The translations under genes and the position numbers were made by a program. From a bacterium (GTDB lineage: Bacteria; Thermosulfidibacterota; Thermosulfidibacteria; Thermosulfidibacterales; JALWSI01), in the NCBI GenBank assembly GCA_027080315.1, contig JALWSI010000018.1, positions 1 to 9,224 of the forward strand: a stretch of 9,224 bases of DNA, written 5' to 3'. Under the pieces are notes generated by a model. The model ran no database searches, was not told the DNA's origin, and saw nothing but the letters and a program-made list of their open reading frames with translations. Positions 6,456-9,224 of the stretch are shown piece by piece (within the stretch, counting starts at the first letter, position 1; every line of letters begins with the position of its first letter).

Positions 6456-7997
6456 TCAACTCAACAGAGGCAACCTGATAACCGCCTTTGTGCCTATGCC
6501 CACAGTGGACTCCAAGGTGAGGGTGCCGGAGTTCTCATCAATAAGGCGACGGCAGATGGCAAGACCCAAGCCAGTGCCATCCTCTTTGGTGGTGAAAAAG
6601 GGCTCTTCTACCTGCTTCAGTATTGATTCCGGTATTCCTTCCCCCTGATCCTCAACCACAATCACCGCCTCATCACCCTCTTTGAAGAGGCTCACTGTCA
6701 CCGTTCCACCCCTGGGCATGGCCTCTATGCCGTTCTCTACCAGATGGCAAAGCACGGTCTTTATGTGCTTAGGATCAACATTAACCATAAGCACCTCGTC
6801 AGGAAGGTACTCAACCACATTGTATCCTTCAGGAAGGTCGCTTTGGAGGTGTGGAATGGTTCTCTTCACCACCCTGACCAGATCAAAATGCCCCTTTGAT
6901 GGGTAGAGGTCCTCAGCAAGGGTGTGCACCTGATTCACCAAGGTCTCAAGCTTCTCAGCCTCCTTTGCAATGGCCTCAACGATCTCCCTGTGGGGATGGT
7001 GATCCATTTTGCTCAATAGATACCTTGCCAGTCCCCCTATTGCCGTCACGGGGTTTCGGATCTCGTGGGCTATTTTAGAGGTTAGCTGATTAACCGCTTC
7101 AACCTTCTCTATCTTTATCTCTGCCCTCTTCTCTGCGTATTGGTAGGCATCTGCCTTGGCCTTCTCCCTCATGAGATCCCCAACCCTCTGGTAAAGGTGC
7201 ACCCTCTCCATGGCCAAAGAGGCCTTTGAGACAAAGCTGGCAATGGCCCTGAGGTCGCTCTGGGCAAGCTCACGATCCCCGTTATCCAGAAGCACCATAC
7301 CCAACGGCCCTTTCTTGCCCCAGAGGGGCAGAAAGATGCATGATTCCGTTGAGAGTAGCCGGAGGATCCTCTCTAAGACAGGATCCTGGACGGAGCCATC
7401 AACATGCTGGATCTCCCTTGAGAGCATTATTCCCGTCACAGGGTGATTCTTGTCTAAGGGGAAGATGAGCTTCTCAATGATGGGGGCCAGCCTGTAGGTT
7501 CCCTGCTCAAGTAGCTCGTACTCTTTCAAGTGGCTCAACACCTTCCCACCGTTCTCTCCCAAATGCTCCATACCCCAAGTGGCCTTCAAGGCTCCTTGAA
7601 GCTGATTAACCAATAAGAGTATGGCCTTGTTAAAACCGAAGCCCTCTTCAGCAGCCAGAATGGTAAGCAGCGAATGGTAGATATCACGCTGATCCTGAGA
7701 GTTGGAGAAGGTGTTGAACACCTCAGAAAAGGCTTTAAGAGACCACTCCTGCTCTTTCAACCTGCTGATGATCTCCTGAGAGATCTTCTTGCCGAGAATC
7801 TGGGGGAAGATGTCCATACCTTCCTGTGGATTGATGAAGGCAGAGAGTTCAACCAAAAACTGCTTGCAGCCCACGCATTTCTGATACAGCCTTTTGCGGA
7901 GGTTGGTGAGAAGAATCCCCTCGTTTACCGCATCAATGTTGGGACACTCCCCTTTGGCCAGCATCGGCCGTATCCAGCAGTTCTCTATATCCTTCAT
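6456..7997 (-). CDS. Soluble GAF-domain sensor histidine kinase with an N-terminal four-Cys motif
   Basis: A 513-residue cytoplasmic histidine kinase without membrane segments. Order of parts: a cysteine motif (C7, C18, C41, C44: NCW, GECPN, KCVGCKQF), a GAF-like region (about 85-265), a charged helical linker (about 266-300), a dimerisation/phosphoacceptor helix with IAHEIRNPVTAIGG (309-322, H311), and an HATPase domain with N422 (VENGIEAMPRGG, 420-431), D450 (VEDQGEGIP, 448-456), EPFFTT (465-470) and GTGLGLA (474-480). All catalytic boxes are intact. The frame is open up to an ATG at 8142-8144, but that start has no ribosome site. The ATG at 7995-7997 has GGGAGG three bases upstream (a short spacing) and a promoter at 8026-8054. 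The longer form would add 49 residues. No response regulator is adjacent in the window. It converges on the CoA-transferase operon and diverges from the biotin carboxylase gene; regulating either is an inference from position only. Confidence 0.88.
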   Translation of the reverse strand: MKDIENCWIRPMLAKGECPNIDAVNEGILLTNLRKRLYQKCVGCKQFLVELSAFINPQEGMDIFPQILGKKISQEIISRLKEQEWSLKAFSEVFNTFSNSQDQRDIYHSLLTILAAEEGFGFNKAILLLVNQLQGALKATWGMEHLGENGGKVLSHLKEYELLEQGTYRLAPIIEKLIFPLDKNHPVTGIMLSREIQHVDGSVQDPVLERILRLLSTESCIFLPLWGKKGPLGMVLLDNGDRELAQSDLRAIASFVSKASLAMERVHLYQRVGDLMREKAKADAYQYAEKRAEIKIEKVEAVNQLTSKIAHEIRNPVTAIGGLARYLLSKMDHHPHREIVEAIAKEAEKLETLVNQVHTLAEDLYPSKGHFDLVRVVKRTIPHLQSDLPEGYNVVEYLPDEVLMVNVDPKHIKTVLCHLVENGIEAMPRGGTVTVSLFKEGDEAVIVVEDQGEGIPESILKQVEEPFFTTKEDGTGLGLAICRRLIDENSGTLTLESTVGIGTKAVIRLPLLS

Positions 7998-8025
7998 CAG
8001 CCTCCCTTTATCCCACCCCTTAGCT

Positions 8026-8054
8026 TCTATGGCTCCAAACAAATTGGGTGTCAA
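8026..8054 (-). promoter_or_regulatory. Candidate sigma70 promoter for the histidine kinase gene
   Basis: On the minus strand TTGACA (complement of 8049-8054) is followed after 17 bp by CATAGA (complement of 8026-8031): a perfect -35 and a weak -10 with three of six matches. It would start transcription near 8019, just ahead of the GGGAGG site and the ATG at 7997, which supports the shorter start. Its -35 lies in one arm of the dyad at 8047-8075. Confidence 0.45.
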
Positions 8055-8075
8055 GGAGATTTTGTTGTTGACACC
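8047..8075. repeat. Perfect dyad overlapping divergent -35 boxes
   Basis: GGTGTCAA (8047-8054) and TTGACACC (8068-8075) are exact reverse complements around a 13-base spacer. Each arm contains a TTGACA, one facing each way. A second, overlapping pair, TTGGGTGT (8044-8051) and ACACCCAA (8079-8086), is also exactly inverted. The element lies between the histidine kinase and biotin carboxylase genes. It could be a regulator-binding operator or simply two back-to-back promoters. Confidence 0.5.
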
Positions 8076-8096
8076 TTTACACCCAAAGAATAAGTA
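8068..8096 (+). promoter_or_regulatory. Weak candidate promoter for the biotin carboxylase gene
   Basis: TTGACA at 8068-8073 is a perfect -35, but at 17-bp spacing the -10 reads TAAGTA (8091-8096), a poor match. It would need an activator or a different sigma factor, or the true promoter may lie elsewhere. Transcription would begin near 8103, about 45 bases before the ATG. Confidence 0.3.
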
Positions 8097-8134
8097 GGTT
8101 TTAGGGAAGCCGAAAAAGTTTGACCACAGCAAAC

Positions 8135-8141
8135 AAGGAGG
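8135..8141 (+). promoter_or_regulatory. Ribosome binding site of the biotin carboxylase gene
   Basis: AAGGAGG sits six bases before the ATG at 8148, an ideal arrangement. It leaves no room for an initiation region of the opposing frame beginning at 8144. Confidence 0.85.
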
Positions 8142-8147
8142 CATTGG

Positions 8148-9224
8148 ATGTTCAAAAAGGTTCTGATCGCCAACAGAGGGGAGATTGCATGCAGGGTTAT
8201 CAAAGCATGCAAAGAGATGGGGATAGCCACCGTTGCGGTCTATTCAGAGGCGGACAAAAACGCCCTGCACGTTGAGATGGCAGACGAGGCAGCTCTCATC
8301 GGACCACCTCCAGTTGCCCAAAGTTATCTCAATATGGCCAAGATAATAGAGGTGGCAAAGGAGAAAGGGGCAGAGGCAGTCCATCCCGGATACGGTCTTC
8401 TCGCCGAAAATCCCACCTTTGCGAAAAGCTGCGCTGACGCAGGAATAACCTTCATTGGTCCATCCCCAGAGGCAATGTCTGCTATGGGGCTAAAGGTTGA
8501 AGCCAGACGTCTTATGAAAGAGGCTGGGGTCCCTGTCGTTCCGGGAACCGAGGGTCTGAAAGACGCAGAAGAGGCAAAGGCGGTTGCAAAAGAGATAGGA
8601 TACCCTGTGATGCTCAAGGCCTCCGCTGGAGGTGGGGGTATAGGCATGCAGGTGGTGAAGGAAGAGAAAGAGATGGAGAACGCCTTCAAGATGTGTCAGA
8701 CCCGCGCCAAGGCCTACTTTGCCAATCCCACTGTTTACGTTGAGAAGTTCATTGAGAACCCAAGACACGTTGAGGTTCAGATCCTGGCAGATGGATCCGG
8801 CAAGACCGTCTATCTCAACGAGAGGGAGTGCTCTGTGCAAAGGCGGCATCAGAAGGTGATTGAAGAGGCACCATCCCCAGCAGTGGACTCTGAGCTCAGA
8901 AAGAGAATGGGAGAGGCGGCAGTGGCAGCAGCCAAGGCCATCAACTACGTGAACGCGGGAACCGTTGAGTTTCTCATGGACTTCCAAAAGAACTTCTACT
9001 TCTTAGAGATGAACACCAGGATCCAGGTGGAGCATCCCGTCACCGAGATGACCACAGGGGAGGATCTGGTGCAGTGGCAGATCCGCATAGCCGCTGGGGA
9101 ACCCCTAACACTTGAGCAGGATAGCATTCCCTTGAAAGGACACTCCATTGAGTGTCGTATCTACGCAGAGGATCCAGACAAGAACTTCATGCCCTCTCCA
9201 GGAAAGCTCACCAAATGGATAGTG
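8148..9224 (+). CDS. accC: Biotin carboxylase subunit of an acyl-CoA or pyruvate carboxylase (partial, C-terminus beyond window)
   Basis: The 359 visible residues are an ATP-grasp biotin carboxylase, which uses ATP and bicarbonate to carboxylate biotin on a carrier protein in the cytoplasm. Domain order: the N-terminal domain ([18 protein letters not shown], 4-21; [13 protein letters not shown], 77-89), the ATP-grasp with K116 and K157, the glycine-rich loop AGGGGIGM (160-167), [18 protein letters not shown] (227-244, with H234 and K236), E274, and [14 protein letters not shown] (287-300, with E287, N289, R291, E295), then the C-terminal domain start with R337 (ECRIYAEDP, 335-343) and MPSPGKL. 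All catalytic residues of E. coli AccC have counterparts. Whether biotin carrier and carboxyltransferase domains follow in the same chain cannot be seen, so the partner enzyme (acetyl-, propionyl-, other acyl-CoA or pyruvate carboxylase) is undecided; the symbol denotes family only. It is transcribed away from the histidine kinase. Confidence 0.93.
   Translation, partial: MFKKVLIANRGEIACRVIKACKEMGIATVAVYSEADKNALHVEMADEAALIGPPPVAQSYLNMAKIIEVAKEKGAEAVHPGYGLLAENPTFAKSCADAGITFIGPSPEAMSAMGLKVEARRLMKEAGVPVVPGTEGLKDAEEAKAVAKEIGYPVMLKASAGGGGIGMQVVKEEKEMENAFKMCQTRAKAYFANPTVYVEKFIENPRHVEVQILADGSGKTVYLNERECSVQRRHQKVIEEAPSPAVDSELRKRMGEAAVAAAKAINYVNAGTVEFLMDFQKNFYFLEMNTRIQVEHPVTEMTTGEDLVQWQIRIAAGEPLTLEQDSIPLKGHSIECRIYAEDPDKNFMPSPGKLTKWIV

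Noticed and set aside
7998-8144. 49-codon N-terminal extension of the histidine kinase to an ATG at 8144
   Set aside because: No ribosome site precedes it, the start would fall in the biotin carboxylase initiation region, and the segment carries the divergent promoters and the dyad. I keep it as a lower-probability alternative.
8625-8650. Isoleucine in AGGGGIGM of the biotin carboxylase, where E. coli AccC and others carry R or K, as a sign of inactivity
   Set aside because: All other ATP and biotin residues are intact, and I recall this variant in carboxylases of anaerobes, so it is better seen as a subfamily feature.
8490-8987. Minus-strand open frame opposite the biotin carboxylase
   Set aside because: The plus strand encodes all ATP-grasp catalytic motifs here, so the antisense frame is a shadow.
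1-9224. CRISPR array, tRNA or rRNA gene, insertion sequence, prophage or defence genes
   Set aside because: I saw no regularly spaced repeats, no tRNA-like cloverleaf, no transposase or integrase motifs and no terminal repeats. The window is fully explained by metabolic and signalling genes.

Overview
The window looks like a chromosomal stretch of an anaerobic, acid- or hydrocarbon-metabolising bacterium. Class III CoA-transferases, a branched-chain-amino-acid-type ABC binding protein and a biotin carboxylase often occur together in Desulfobacterota and other syntrophic or sulfate-reducing lineages. The sequence contains no taxonomic marker, so this assignment is an inference only. Shine-Dalgarno sequences are strong (AGGAGG type), intergenic gaps are short, and arginine codons lean towards AGA/AGG.

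Layout. (1) 1-387, minus strand: the N-terminal part of a secreted LivK-type substrate-binding protein, cut by the window edge. (2) 388-884: a divergent intergenic region holding a near-consensus sigma70 promoter (TTGACA-N17-TATACT, 691-719). About 160 nt of leader follow, including a possible 27-codon leader ORF. (3) 885-6284, plus strand: four consecutive CaiB/BaiF-family (class III) CoA-transferase genes with gaps of 17, 11 and 11 nt, closed by a 12-bp-stem terminator at 6297-6331. (4) 6456-7997, minus strand: a soluble GAF-type sensor histidine kinase with an N-terminal four-cysteine motif. (5) 7998-8147: a divergent regulatory region with an 8-bp perfect dyad carrying a TTGACA on each strand. 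(6) 8148 to the window end, plus strand: the N-terminal 359 residues of a biotin carboxylase.

The main point of interest is the CoA-transferase operon. Its genes are arranged A1-B1-A2-B2. A1 and A2 resemble each other and keep the nucleophilic aspartate of the family (D191, D192). B1 and B2 resemble each other and carry tryptophan there (W214, W206), inside a shared GNWMGWY motif. The simplest reading is two tandemly duplicated heteromeric CoA-transferases, each with one catalytic and one non-catalytic subunit. This is comparable in layout to the two-subunit succinyl-CoA:(R)-benzylsuccinate CoA-transferase (BbsEF). The substrate cannot be read from the sequence. The neighbours suggest uptake of an organic acid or amino-acid-like compound, its activation by CoA transfer, and a biotin-dependent acyl-CoA carboxylation, with the histidine kinase as a possible regulator. 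That pathway is inferred, not shown.
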